From an uncultured Alphaproteobacteria bacterium (GTDB taxonomy: Bacteria; Pseudomonadota; Alphaproteobacteria; Micropepsales; Micropepsaceae): a stretch of DNA of 64,000 nt. A model generated the notes under the pieces. It was not told where the DNA came from. It saw only the letters and a list, made by a program, of their open reading frames with translations, and ran no database searches. Shown here piece after piece: positions 16,530-25,282 of the stretch; the first letter of the stretch is position 1, and the number at the start of each line of letters is the position of its first letter. A program made the position numbers and the translations under genes. Where the stretch lies: the NCBI GenBank assembly GCA_903857685.1, contig CAIOFO010000124.1:1-64000 (forward strand), given 5' to 3'.

Positions 16530-17075
16530 AATCGCAATCTGGCCCGAGCGGCCGGCTGGGTGCTTTTCATGTTCGTCAGCCTGACCGGCGTGGCGCTGGG
16601 CTTTCCCCAGACCACGCAGGCCTTGTTCGCGCCGCGCGCCGCGGGCGCGCAGGGGCCGGGACCTGGATTTCAGGCCGCTCCCGCCATCGAACCGCTGGGT
16701 GGCGGGCCAACCATCGGTGCCGATGGCGCGGTGGCGCTGGCGCGCCAGGCCAAGCTCGATGCCATTGTGAGTTCGGTGACGCTGCCGGCGCGACCCAACC
16801 AGCCCATCACGGTGGCGCTGGGCAGCGGAGGCGAGCGGCCCTCACTGCTTTATGTGGATCCCTATCGCAGCGAGATCCTGCCGGCGCGCGCGCCGCAGGG
16901 CCGGCCGCGCGGCATTGACTGGGAGGGGCTGCATGGCGGCGATGCGCTGGGCCCGGTGTGGCGTTTTCTGGTGTTCCTGGTCGGCTTCCTGCCGCTGCTG
17001 TTCGCCGTCACCGGCGTCAGCATGTGGTTCAAGAAGCGCGCCGCACGGATGCCGATGGGAAAACCCATTGCTTGA
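16530..17075 (+). pseudogene. PepSY-associated TM protein, C-terminal part only
   Basis: Similarity starts at about RAAGWVLFMFVSLTGVALGF and runs to the end (LHGGDALGPVWRFLVFLVGF, then FAVTGVSMWFKKRAARMP), the last two helices and loop of a PepSY_TM protein. The N-terminal half (first helices and PepSY domain) is missing. Upstream, the same frame stays open to 16308 but only through the antisense of the amidohydrolase gene, so any translated product would have an artificial N-terminus. An internal ATG at 16569 has no clear ribosome site. Such proteins often accompany siderophore or TonB systems, which are not present here. It is best read as a deletion remnant. Confidence 0.6.
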
Positions 17076-17145
17076 GGCCATGCCGGAACGGCCGCGATTT
17101 GGCCCGGAGTAATTGTCCCTCGCAACCTCGCCGCCGTCCAATCCT

Positions 17146-17952
17146 CTAGCAGGCGGCTGTGCGGTCACGGGATGGGCCCGGGAGCATTTCCGTCGACCGG
17201 CCGGTCAGCCAATAGACCATAAGCCCGAGCCATTCATGCTCGCCCTCGGCGATTGCGTCGAAACGGCCGGTCACACCTTGAGGCCACCAGACCGGCGCGC
17301 CGACCGTGTAATCCGTCGGCCAGGGCAGCATGTCCCAGCCGTTTTTCCGGAATGAGCCCACAGCGCGCGGCAATTGGGCGGCGGGGGCCAGAAGCACCCA
17401 TCGCTCACCCGGCTTCGGCTGTGCGAGCTTTTTCGCATTGACCGCATTTTCCCAGGTGGTCCGGGAATTGGATTCGAAGGCGACGCGGCTCACATCCAGA
17501 TTCAGCATTTTCATGATGTCCCTGGCGACATCGGCCTCGGAGAGCTTGTGCGTGCCGAGCAATCCGGAACCGCCGGCAAATATCACCCTTGAGCCGGGAT
17601 GACGGTGCATCAAGTCGCTGAGAATGACATAGCGCATGGGCGCGCCGGACAGTTCCGGAATTCCCAGCCTCGCCGAGGCCTCAACATCCTCGCCGTCACC
17701 CAGCATGACGATGCCATCCAGGCAGGCCGGAGGCGCCGGCACGGGAAAACGATCCTCCAGCGGCTGCAGGAGCCAGAAATCTAGCGGCGTGAACCCGATG
17801 ATCGTCATGATGCCGATCGCGGCGCCGATACCGCACCATGCCCAGCGCCGGCGTCCCGCAAGCGCAAGCGCCGCCGAGGCCACTAGGATCAGCAAGATGA
17901 TGGCGACCGGATCGGTGAATAGCGACGTCATCTTTGAAATCAGGAAAAACAT
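17146..17952 (-). CDS. YdcF/ElyC-family (DUF218) membrane protein
   Basis: 268 residues. Two N-terminal transmembrane helices (about 12-32 and 38-58) are followed by a DUF218 domain: LDGIVMLGDGEDVEASARLG, HPGSRVIFAGGSGLLG, VAFESNSRTTWENAVNAKKL, and WVLLAPAAQLPRAVGSFRKNGW, where the last stretch is usually TSAxHMPRA. The family includes ElyC/SanA-like envelope proteins whose activity is not well defined. It shares strand with the two glycosyltransferase genes upstream, with a gap of 68 bases, and could be in the same transcript. Confidence 0.8.
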   Translation of the reverse strand: MFFLISKMTSLFTDPVAIILLILVASAALALAGRRRWAWCGIGAAIGIMTIIGFTPLDFWLLQPLEDRFPVPAPPACLDGIVMLGDGEDVEASARLGIPELSGAPMRYVILSDLMHRHPGSRVIFAGGSGLLGTHKLSEADVARDIMKMLNLDVSRVAFESNSRTTWENAVNAKKLAQPKPGERWVLLAPAAQLPRAVGSFRKNGWDMLPWPTDYTVGAPVWWPQGVTGRFDAIAEGEHEWLGLMVYWLTGRSTEMLPGPSRDRTAAC

Positions 17953-18020
17953 TGAAACTTCGCGATCTCCCTGTCAGGACCGGCGCGCCGGAGCGGGCCG
18001 CCGATAGGTATGAATTGAGG

Positions 18021-18773
18021 CTATGGATTTTGCGGCGGCGGCAGCCGGACGGTGATCATTTCCCAGGATGCCGGCCGCTCGGCCACCACGCCCTCGGTGA
18101 TCTTGCGCCGGCTGAGGATCTCGAATGCCATGGTGCTGAGCCCGTCTTCCGGCATCTGCGCCCCGGCTGCCCAGCGGCTCTGGAACCGGCGGTGATTGGC
18201 CAGCGCAATGGGATTTGGCGAGCCGTCCGCCTGAAAGCCATTGCTGTCGTGATCCAGGGCCTCGAATGTCCCCTTGCGCCGGCCCATGCCGATGCCGTCA
18301 CGGTCAAAACGATTTTTCAGATCCGTATCCTCGAACCCCCAGCCCCAATAGGTGTTGGAAAAACCGTTGACGCGCGCAAAGTCGGCGTTGGACGCCAGCA
18401 CCACGCAGCCGAAAACCTTTTCGGGGTCGGGCCGCAGCGCTCTTTGCTCGCCCACCCGGATGGGACGCGCCTCGGCGCCATACCAGACGATGGCGGCCGG
18501 CTGCTCCGGCCAGCTGTAATCCGCCCAGACCGGAAGATAGTCGACATCATGAAAGCAGGTGTAATCGCCGAATTCGCGGCCCAGCACGAAACCGATATTT
18601 TTCAGAGCCCCGCTGTTGAAGGGCAGGCCATCCTCCTGCTCGATGACCAGCACCTGATAGGGAATGTCCCGGTCTGTCTTGTCGCGGGCGAAATAGAGAC
18701 TGACGCAGCGGATGAACGTCTTCAGATGGGCGTCGCGCGCGCGATAGGGAACAACGATATTCAACCGCTTCAT
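18021..18773 (-). CDS. Beta-1,4-galactosyltransferase-like glycosyltransferase (GT7 type)
   Basis: 250 residues, cytoplasmic, no signal. The N-terminus reads IVVPYRARDAHLKTF. PFNSGALKNIGF corresponds to the FNR...NVGF motif, FHDVDYLP (Asp76 and Asp78) is the DxD-like metal site of beta-4-GalT enzymes, and YWGWGFEDTDL (142-152) matches the GWGxEDxD catalytic/acceptor motif. It should transfer a hexose or HexNAc from a UDP-sugar; the acceptor is unknown. Its ATG overlaps the stop of the TPR/GT41 gene by four bases, implying translational coupling and a shared modification pathway. Confidence 0.8.
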   Translation of the reverse strand: MKRLNIVVPYRARDAHLKTFIRCVSLYFARDKTDRDIPYQVLVIEQEDGLPFNSGALKNIGFVLGREFGDYTCFHDVDYLPVWADYSWPEQPAAIVWYGAEARPIRVGEQRALRPDPEKVFGCVVLASNADFARVNGFSNTYWGWGFEDTDLKNRFDRDGIGMGRRKGTFEALDHDSNGFQADGSPNPIALANHRRFQSRWAAGAQMPEDGLSTMAFEILSRRKITEGVVAERPASWEMITVRLPPPQNP

Positions 18774-21178
18774 CCAGGCACCTCAACTCCAGAAACAGGC
18801 TCGACGCTGAAACTTCGCGGGCTTTCGCCGCGCCGGGAGATTTCCCGCATGGTCGCGTAGGCCGATTCGATGTGCCGCCGGAAGCGGCCGGTGTCGAACA
18901 GCGGGGTGCTGAGCCGGTTGTACGCAATTTTTTCCCGCAGGGATTGCAGGATCGACGAATTGCCGGCCAATCGCAGGGCAAGGCTCTCATAGGCTTCCAG
19001 ATTGTCAGCGACCAACTCGGGCAAGCCGATCGCATGCAAGAGACTGGCGGCGACGCGGCCCGAAAAGGCGTTGCCGCGGCAGGTGATCATCGGCAGTCCC
19101 GCCCATAAGGCGTCGCTTGCCGTGGTGTGCGCGTTGCAGGGCAGCGTATCCAGGAACAGATCGGCCAGCGTCAGCCGGGCCAGATGCTCATTCATCGGGA
19201 CATGCGGCGCAAAGACAAGCCTGTCCGCCGCCACGCCGTGATTTTTCGCCTCGCGTTTGAGATTGCCGGGAAATGCCGCGTTGCTCTGGAATATCCAGAG
19301 CACGGCGCCGGGGACCTGCTTCAGAATCCGCATCCATGCCGCAAACATCTGTGGCGTCAGCTTGTAAATGACATTGAAACTGCAAAAGACAAACGCGTTC
19401 TCGGGCAACCCGGCCTCGCTCCGGCTGGGGCAGGTTTGCGCGATGGGCCGCCTGCGGTCGTTCACCTGGTAGCTGTCCGGAAGATAAACCACATTTTCCG
19501 TATAATATTGGCGCTCGCCGGGCGGAATGACGATGCGATCGGCCAGGATGTAGTCCATGTAGCCGGCGCCCAATGTGCCGGGAAATCCCAGGTAATTGAC
19601 CTGGATGGGCGCAGGCCTGTGGGCGAAAACGCCCATGCGCTGCGACCCGAAATAGCCATTGAGATTGACAAGAATGTCGATGTCCTCGTCCAGGATGCGC
19701 AAAGCCGCCGCCCGGTCGGACAGATGCGATATCGGGACAAACCTGTCGAACGCCGCTTCCAGCCGCCTGCGCATGGGGCTGTCGTCGCTGCGGCCATTAT
19801 CGAAACCCATGATCTCGAACCTGCTCCTGTCGTGCGCCTCGTAAAGTCCGGCGGTCAGGTAAGCGGTCGCCTGCGCCCGGAATTCCCCGGAGACATATCC
19901 CACCCGGATCTTCGCGCGATGGCGATCACCCCTTGTCCAGATTGCGGGAGCCGGTGGATAGCGGTGCTGGGCGAAAATGGTCGCGCAGGACAGCAGGTCC
20001 GCCGGCGATTCCGAGAACGCCTGATATACAAAGGGCTGCGCGATGCGCTTGCCCGCGCGCACGCCCGCATCGAGAAGGGCTTTTTCCCGGTCAAAGCCGC
20101 GCCAATCCGCGCCATGCATCCGAAGATGCAGCAAATCGCCGCGCGCATAGGCGAAATCCGGGTCTATCTGAACGAGTTTTTCCAGATCGCGGATGGCGGG
20201 TTCATTTCGCCGAAATTCGTTCCACAGCAGCAAGCCGCGATTGTCGAGCGCCATGGCAAAATCCGGCTTGATCGCCAGGGCCTTGTCATAGCTCGCCAGC
20301 GCTTCGTCATAGCGCTTGAGATGCCGCAGGGCGTTGCCGCGATTGTTCAGCGCTTCGGCGTCCGGTGCAATCGCCAGCGCCTTGTCGTAGCTCGCCAGCG
20401 CTTCCTCGAAGCGGTTCAAATCCTGCAGCAGGTTTCCGCGGCTGTTCAGCGCCTCGGCATAGTCCGGCCTGGTCGCCAGGGCCTTGTCGATACTTGCCAG
20501 TGCCTCGTCAAAGCGCCGCAGATGCCTGAGGGTGATGCCGCGATTGTTCAGCGCCTCGGAAAAATCCGGCGTGCTTGCCAGCACCGTGTCATAATCCGCC
20601 AGCGCCTCGTCAAAGCGTTTCAATTCCCGCAAGGCGTTGCCCCGATTGTAGCGCGCCTCGGCATAGTCCGGCCTGGCGGCCAGCGCCCTGTCATAACTCT
20701 CCAGGGCTTCGTCAAAGCTCTTCAGGGCGCGCAGGGCATTGCCGCGATTGTTCAGCGCCTCGGCAAAATCCGGTTTGAGGATCAAGGTCCGGTAATAGCC
20801 CGCAAGGGCCTCGGTGAAGCGCTTCAGATCATAGAGCGCGTTGGCACGATTAAACAGCGCCGCGGCATCGTCCGGCGCGATCACCAGCGCCTTGTCATAG
20901 CTCGCCAGGGCTTCCTCAAACCGGCCGAGCGCACTCAGGACGTTTCCATGATGGACCAGAACCACGGTGGCGCCCGGCTGCACCTTCAGCGCAGCCCCGA
21001 TCAGTTTGAGGGCTTCGTCATAGGCTCCTTTTTGCGCCCGGATGACGCCAAGATGGTGACAGGCCGTGAAATTGCGCGGCTCGGCCGCGAGAACCTGCAA
21101 ATATAAATGTTCGGCTTCGGCCAGATTTCCCTGCCGGTAAGACAAGACGGCCTTGTCGCACAATGATTGCAGGTTCAT
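18770..21178 (-). CDS. TPR-repeat O-GlcNAc-transferase-like glycosyltransferase (GT41/SPINDLY type)
   Basis: About 802 residues from MNLQSL at 21178; an alternative start is the ATG at 21232. The N-terminal half is a run of about ten TPR units (pattern ALNNRGNALRxLKRFDEALASYDKAL), nearly identical at the DNA level with a 102-base period. One unit (ALAIAPDAEALNNRG) lacks one residue. The C-terminal half is the GT41 catalytic region: IRVGYVSGEFRAQATAYL, IDILVNLNGYFGSQRMGVFAHRPAP, QVNYLGFPGTLGAGYMDY, FCSFNVIYKLTP, and DLFLDTLPCNAHTTASDALWAGLP. It probably glycosylates a surface or flagellar protein in the cytoplasm; the partner galactosyltransferase could extend the sugar. Confidence 0.87.
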   Translation of the reverse strand: MNLQSLCDKAVLSYRQGNLAEAEHLYLQVLAAEPRNFTACHHLGVIRAQKGAYDEALKLIGAALKVQPGATVVLVHHGNVLSALGRFEEALASYDKALVIAPDDAAALFNRANALYDLKRFTEALAGYYRTLILKPDFAEALNNRGNALRALKSFDEALESYDRALAARPDYAEARYNRGNALRELKRFDEALADYDTVLASTPDFSEALNNRGITLRHLRRFDEALASIDKALATRPDYAEALNSRGNLLQDLNRFEEALASYDKALAIAPDAEALNNRGNALRHLKRYDEALASYDKALAIKPDFAMALDNRGLLLWNEFRRNEPAIRDLEKLVQIDPDFAYARGDLLHLRMHGADWRGFDREKALLDAGVRAGKRIAQPFVYQAFSESPADLLSCATIFAQHRYPPAPAIWTRGDRHRAKIRVGYVSGEFRAQATAYLTAGLYEAHDRSRFEIMGFDNGRSDDSPMRRRLEAAFDRFVPISHLSDRAAALRILDEDIDILVNLNGYFGSQRMGVFAHRPAPIQVNYLGFPGTLGAGYMDYILADRIVIPPGERQYYTENVVYLPDSYQVNDRRRPIAQTCPSRSEAGLPENAFVFCSFNVIYKLTPQMFAAWMRILKQVPGAVLWIFQSNAAFPGNLKREAKNHGVAADRLVFAPHVPMNEHLARLTLADLFLDTLPCNAHTTASDALWAGLPMITCRGNAFSGRVAASLLHAIGLPELVADNLEAYESLALRLAGNSSILQSLREKIAYNRLSTPLFDTGRFRRHIESAYATMREISRRGESPRSFSVEPVSGVEVPG
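20270..20930. repeat. 102-base tandem repeats encoding TPR units
   Basis: About six to seven copies of a 102-base unit (34 codons) inside the GT41 gene, recognisable by recurring AGCGCCTCG and GCATTGCCGCGATTG-like blocks. These are coding repeats and may expand or contract by recombination. Confidence 0.7.
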
Positions 21179-21422
21179 GCCCAGGTCTTCCGGAGATGAG
21201 CGCTGGAGAGCTTCTTCATATTCAGCTGCCATTCCCCTGGTTTGTGCCGGCGCGGAAACAAGATTTACGGGACCGTGAGCATTTTGCCTATGCCCGGCAA
21301 TGCGCGCAATTGGCGGCCGCACTTGAGATCATATCAATCGCCGGCGACGGAGTGTTTTGTCATCTCTCCGCATCCGTGTAGATTGGGATGCGGCGTTCAA
21401 AACCGCACAAGGGGAGGAATGG

Positions 21423-22136
21423 ATGACGTTTCGGAAAATGCTGCTTTGCGGGGTGCTGCCGCTGCTGTCATTGGCGCCCGCTTTTGCCCAAACCGCGGTA
21501 GATGCCGGCGCGGATCTTCCGCCCGGCTGGCCGCGCCCAGGCGCCACCTTGCTGGTCGAAAATGACCGCGGCTCCGCCTATAACGTCATGTATTTCCAGG
21601 GCAAGCCGGCGGGTCTGCATCGTCACCGCTATTTCTTCGCCGGGCTCGACCTCAACACCGCGGCGGTGGTGGGCAAGCGGCAAGGCGATGCGGATTGGGG
21701 ACCGCCGGGTCCCGTCATCAAGGATCATATGTGGTACCTGCCCAAGGGCCTGACCCACGACGAAATGACGGTGACCGATCCGGGCCGGCACACGGTGGTG
21801 ATCGACATCAAGGACAAGAGCGTGCCGGAAGCCGCCAACACCACCAGCTTCCCCGCCAACAAATATGCGCCTTCCCAGACCAAGGTGGTGGACAATGACA
21901 AGGTCATCATCTGGGACTGCGCCTGGTCGGACCGCCCGGGCGAGGCATCCTTCGACACCCGCGACATGTTCCTGGCTTTTGCCGAGGGCGGCGACCTTTC
22001 CGTTGCCGAAGACGGCAAGCCGGCCCAGGTGAAGCATTATGATGCGGGCCAGGCGATTTTCCTGCCCGGCGGCCATGCCCGCGCCATCACGGCAAAAAAC
22101 AGCGCCGTGCACGCCATGCTGGTGGAAGTGAAATAG
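21423..22136 (+). CDS. Secreted cupin-like protein of unknown function
   Basis: 237 residues from the ATG at 21423, with AGGGGAGGA upstream; a longer in-frame start is unlikely. A signal peptide ends at PAFAQT. The mature part looks like a single cupin-type barrel: KPAGLHRHRYFFAGLDL near the N-terminus, WYLPKGLTHDEMTVTDPGRH, and QAIFLPGGHARAITAKN near the end. A histidine pair (HRHR) could bind a metal, but the usual cupin ligand spacing is not clear. It stands alone between the glycosyltransferase operon and the first molybdenum hydroxylase. I cannot assign a substrate. Confidence 0.65.
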   Translation: MTFRKMLLCGVLPLLSLAPAFAQTAVDAGADLPPGWPRPGATLLVENDRGSAYNVMYFQGKPAGLHRHRYFFAGLDLNTAAVVGKRQGDADWGPPGPVIKDHMWYLPKGLTHDEMTVTDPGRHTVVIDIKDKSVPEAANTTSFPANKYAPSQTKVVDNDKVIIWDCAWSDRPGEASFDTRDMFLAFAEGGDLSVAEDGKPAQVKHYDAGQAIFLPGGHARAITAKNSAVHAMLVEVK

Positions 22137-22275
22137 CGAGCCGCGGGTTCGCCGCAGGCGATTGAAGCGGTCCAGCAGACCGTTTCGAACGGCGAACGCC
22201 ATGAGCGCTAGCGAATGGCCTTTATGCCAGAGCCAATTCCGGTTCGGCAATGATGGGGAATGCGGCCGGCGGCAG

Positions 22276-22407
22276 CTAGCGAAGCGCGGGCAACATGAAG
22301 GAAACGACGGAGGCGACCATGAAGAGGTAGAGAATGGCCATGACGGGATTGAGCGCTTTGAGAGCGTCCCTGTCTTCCATTCCCTTTTCGATCTTGTCGT
22401 TCAGCAT
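22276..22407 (-). CDS. 43-residue single-pass membrane protein
   Basis: The frame begins at the ATG at 22407 ([20 protein letters not shown]) and ends at the TAG at 22278-22276. A charged N-terminal half is followed by one hydrophobic helix, [20 protein letters not shown]. The charge-then-helix layout looks like a real small membrane protein and not random coding. The ribosome site is weak. It lies antisense in the 460-base gap between the cupin gene and the 2Fe-2S gene. I do not recognise it. Confidence 0.4.
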   Translation of the reverse strand: MLNDKIEKGMEDRDALKALNPVMAILYLFMVASVVSFMLPALR

Positions 22408-22595
22408 CGGGCTCGACTCATTGGGCAGGCAAGGGATACGCCATCTTCAAGACACCAGTGCAACAGCCCGTTCCACCCTTGCCTCGCCCGGAATTCCGGC
22501 CTTTTCCCGGAAATGACGGCTTCTTTGCCGCCGCCGGCCTGCTTTCTCCCGGTAAAATCGTGCTAAAAGAGACCCGCCACTCCAGCGAGGTTCCG

Positions 22596-23054
22596 ATGGT
22601 CACGCTCACTGTCAACGGCCAGCAGCACCAGATTGATGTCGAACCGGAGATGCCCCTGCTCTGGGCGCTGCGCAACGAGATCGGCCTCACCGGCACCAAA
22701 TATGGCTGCGGCATCGCCCAGTGCGGCGCCTGCACGGTATTGATGGATGGCCATCCGGTCCGCTCCTGCATGCTGGCGGTCTCAAGCGTGCAGGGGCGCG
22801 AGATCACCACCATCGAAGGGCTTTCGCAGAACGGCACCCTGAACAAGGTGCAGGAGGCCTGGATTGCCGAAGACGTGCCGCAATGCGGCTATTGCCAGTC
22901 CGGCCAGATCCTGTCGGCGACCGCCCTGCTGAGCCGCACGCCCCATCCCGACAATTCCGACATCGACGCGGCCATGGCCGGCAATATCTGCCGCTGCGGC
23001 ACCTATGTCCGCATTCGCCGCGCCATCCATCGCGCCGCCAGTGACAAGGCGTGA
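22596..23054 (+). CDS. [2Fe-2S] subunit of a molybdenum hydroxylase (IorA type), system A
   Basis: 152 residues from MVTLTVNG at 22596; an upstream in-frame start at 22458 adds an implausible Pro-rich N-terminus. A plant-type [2Fe-2S] domain has Cys38, Cys43, Cys46 and Cys58 ([14 protein letters not shown]). A second helical [2Fe-2S] domain carries CGYCQSGQ and CRCGTY. This is the two-cluster small subunit of IorAB-type isoquinoline 1-oxidoreductases and aldehyde dehydrogenases. It has no signal of its own and should be exported folded with its Tat-tagged partner, encoded nine bases downstream. Confidence 0.9.
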   Translation: MVTLTVNGQQHQIDVEPEMPLLWALRNEIGLTGTKYGCGIAQCGACTVLMDGHPVRSCMLAVSSVQGREITTIEGLSQNGTLNKVQEAWIAEDVPQCGYCQSGQILSATALLSRTPHPDNSDIDAAMAGNICRCGTYVRIRRAIHRAASDKA

Positions 23055-23062
23055 GGGCGGCC

Positions 23063-25282
23063 ATGAAAAACACGACGCAAACACTTTCCCGCCGCCAGAT
23101 CCTGGTCGCCGGCGCCACACTGTCGGGCGGCATGGCGCTTGGGCTGTTTATTCCCGGCACGGCCCGCGCCGCGGCGCCGGAACTGGAGCCACGTTATTGG
23201 GCCGAGGACGCGCCCGATCCGCGTGAAGTCAACGCCTGGGTGGTGATCGAGCCCGACGACAGCGTGACGCTGCGCTGTCCCATGGCGGAGATGGGCCAGG
23301 GCACGGGTTCGGGCCTGGCCATGCTTCTGGCGGAAGAACTGGAATGCCGCTGGGATAACGTCAAAGTCGAGTTTGCGTCGGTCAACCGCAACATCCGCGA
23401 AAACACGCTGTATGGCGACATGGTCGCGGCGGGCAGCCGGGGCATCCGCACGACATGGCCCTATGTCCAGCAGGCCGGGGCTTCGGCGCGGGCGCGGCTG
23501 GTGCAGGCCGCGGCGTCGAAATGGAATGTGCCGGCCGCGCAATGCGAGGCTCGCGAGAGCAAGGTTTTCCACCAGCCCAGCGGGCGTTCCTTGCGGTATG
23601 GCGAACTGGTCAAGGACGCCGCCAAGATCAAGCTTTCCACCGAACCCGCCATCAAGGCGCCGGAGCAGTTCAAGCTGGCGGGCACGCGCCAGCCGCGACT
23701 GGACTCCGCCATCAAGTCCACCGGGCAGGCGCTATACGGCATCGACACGCGTGAAGCCGGCCAGCTCTATGCTTCCATCATGTCCTGCCCCGTGTTTGGC
23801 GGGAAACTGGTGTCGGTGGATGACAGCGCCATCCAGGGCCGGCGCGGCATCAAACAGGTGGTGAAGCTGGACGACGCCGTCGCCGTCGTCGCCGACAATT
23901 ATTGGCGCGCCAATGAGGCGCTCAAGAAGCTGAAAGTCACCTGGGATGGCGGCGCGGCAGCCAAAACCGACAGCGCCCAATTCGCCAGGGACTACCGCGA
24001 TGCGCTGGACGGGCCGATGGTGACGGCGCGCAATGACGGTGACGCCAAAAGCGCGATCGCCAAAAGCGCGCATGTCGTCGAAGCGGTTTACGAAACGCCG
24101 CTTCTGGCGCACGCCACCATGGAGCCCTGCAACGCCACGGTCCATCTGCAAAAGGACCGCCTGGATGTGTGGATGGGGTCCCAGTCACCCTTGCAGAACG
24201 CCAAAATGGCGGCCCAGGAAGCGGGCCTGAAGCCGGAACAGGTCTATTTCCATCAGCTGTATCTGGGCGGCGGTTTCGGCCGGCGCACCTTCGGCGATGA
24301 ATTGCGCCATGCCGTGCGTGTCGCCAAGGCGGGAAACATAACCCAGCCGCTGCAACTTCTCTGGTCGCGCGAACAGGATATGCGGGCCGACCGCTATCGC
24401 CCGCAATCGGCAATCCGTCTAAAGGGCGCGCTCTCGCCGGACGGCAAGCTGGAGGCCATCTTCATCCAAAGCGTTTGCGGGTCGATCCAGCGCTCCACCG
24501 GGCAAAAAGTCGCGAACGGTCTGGATCCCACGTCGCTGGAAGGAATCGGGCCTTCGGTTCCCTACAATAAGGTGCCCAACTGGTACACGGGCCAGATGCT
24601 CAAGAATACCCATGTGCCGGTGGCCTATTGGCGTTCGGTGGGGGGCTCGCAAAACTCCTTCTATCTGGAAAGCTTCATCGACGAACTGGCCCACGCCGCG
24701 GGCAAGGACCCGCTGGAGTTTCGCCGCAGCCTTACCGACCGGGTCGATTCGATTGCCGTGCTGAACAAGCTGGCCGAGATCAGCGGCTGGGGCAAACCCA
24801 TGGCTGCGGGACGCGGACGCGGCATCTCTCTGGTGGAAAATCACGGTGCGGTGGGCGGCCAGATCGCCGAGGTGACAGTGAAACCGTCCGGCGAGGTACG
24901 GGTGGATCGCGTTTTCGCCGCGACCGACGCCTATCATGTGGTCAACCCCAACCTGGTGGATGCGCAGATCGAGGGCGGCGCGGTCTTCGGCATGTCCGCC
25001 ATGCTGTTTGGCGAGATCACCATCCAGAATGGCGCGGCCGCCCAGGGCAATTTCAATGATTATCGCGTGGCGCGCATGACCGATGCGCCCGAGATGGTAA
25101 CCGCTCTGGCGCTCACCGGCGGCAGGGACGACAAGGGCAAACCCAAATGGGGCGGGGTGGGCGAATGTTCTACGGCGCCTATCGCCGCCGCCATCGCCAA
25201 TGCGATCTTCGCGGCGACGGGCAAGCGGGTGCGCTCCCTGCCTTTCAAGAATGTGAAGCTGACGGAGCTCAGCAGCCTCTAG
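23063..25282 (+). CDS. Molybdopterin-binding subunit of a molybdenum hydroxylase (IorB type), system A
   Basis: 739 residues from the ATG at 23063. A Tat signal (SRRQILVAGATLSGG) ends at TARAAAPE, so the enzyme is periplasmic. Xanthine-oxidase-family features are MAEMGQGTGSGLAMLLAEEL, GGGFGRRTFGDELRHA, YWRSVGGSQNSFYLESFIDEL and the catalytic glutamate in GVGECSTAP near the C-terminus. It lacks an FAD domain, as IorB proteins do; electrons should leave through the 2Fe-2S subunit to a cytochrome c. The diheme cytochrome gene just downstream is convergent (four-base overlap), so it is a neighbour but not in the same transcript. Substrate unknown: an N-heterocycle or aldehyde. Confidence 0.88.
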   Translation: MKNTTQTLSRRQILVAGATLSGGMALGLFIPGTARAAAPELEPRYWAEDAPDPREVNAWVVIEPDDSVTLRCPMAEMGQGTGSGLAMLLAEELECRWDNVKVEFASVNRNIRENTLYGDMVAAGSRGIRTTWPYVQQAGASARARLVQAAASKWNVPAAQCEARESKVFHQPSGRSLRYGELVKDAAKIKLSTEPAIKAPEQFKLAGTRQPRLDSAIKSTGQALYGIDTREAGQLYASIMSCPVFGGKLVSVDDSAIQGRRGIKQVVKLDDAVAVVADNYWRANEALKKLKVTWDGGAAAKTDSAQFARDYRDALDGPMVTARNDGDAKSAIAKSAHVVEAVYETPLLAHATMEPCNATVHLQKDRLDVWMGSQSPLQNAKMAAQEAGLKPEQVYFHQLYLGGGFGRRTFGDELRHAVRVAKAGNITQPLQLLWSREQDMRADRYRPQSAIRLKGALSPDGKLEAIFIQSVCGSIQRSTGQKVANGLDPTSLEGIGPSVPYNKVPNWYTGQMLKNTHVPVAYWRSVGGSQNSFYLESFIDELAHAAGKDPLEFRRSLTDRVDSIAVLNKLAEISGWGKPMAAGRGRGISLVENHGAVGGQIAEVTVKPSGEVRVDRVFAATDAYHVVNPNLVDAQIEGGAVFGMSAMLFGEITIQNGAAAQGNFNDYRVARMTDAPEMVTALALTGGRDDKGKPKWGGVGECSTAPIAAAIANAIFAATGKRVRSLPFKNVKLTELSSL

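Noticed and set aside
20270-20930. CRISPR or non-coding tandem repeat
   Set aside because: The repeats are in frame, 102 bases long, and translate to TPR units with no spacers.
19127-21106. A 659-codon antisense frame over the TPR/GT41 gene
   Set aside because: It has repetitive composition reflecting the TPR codons on the other strand and no independent motifs.
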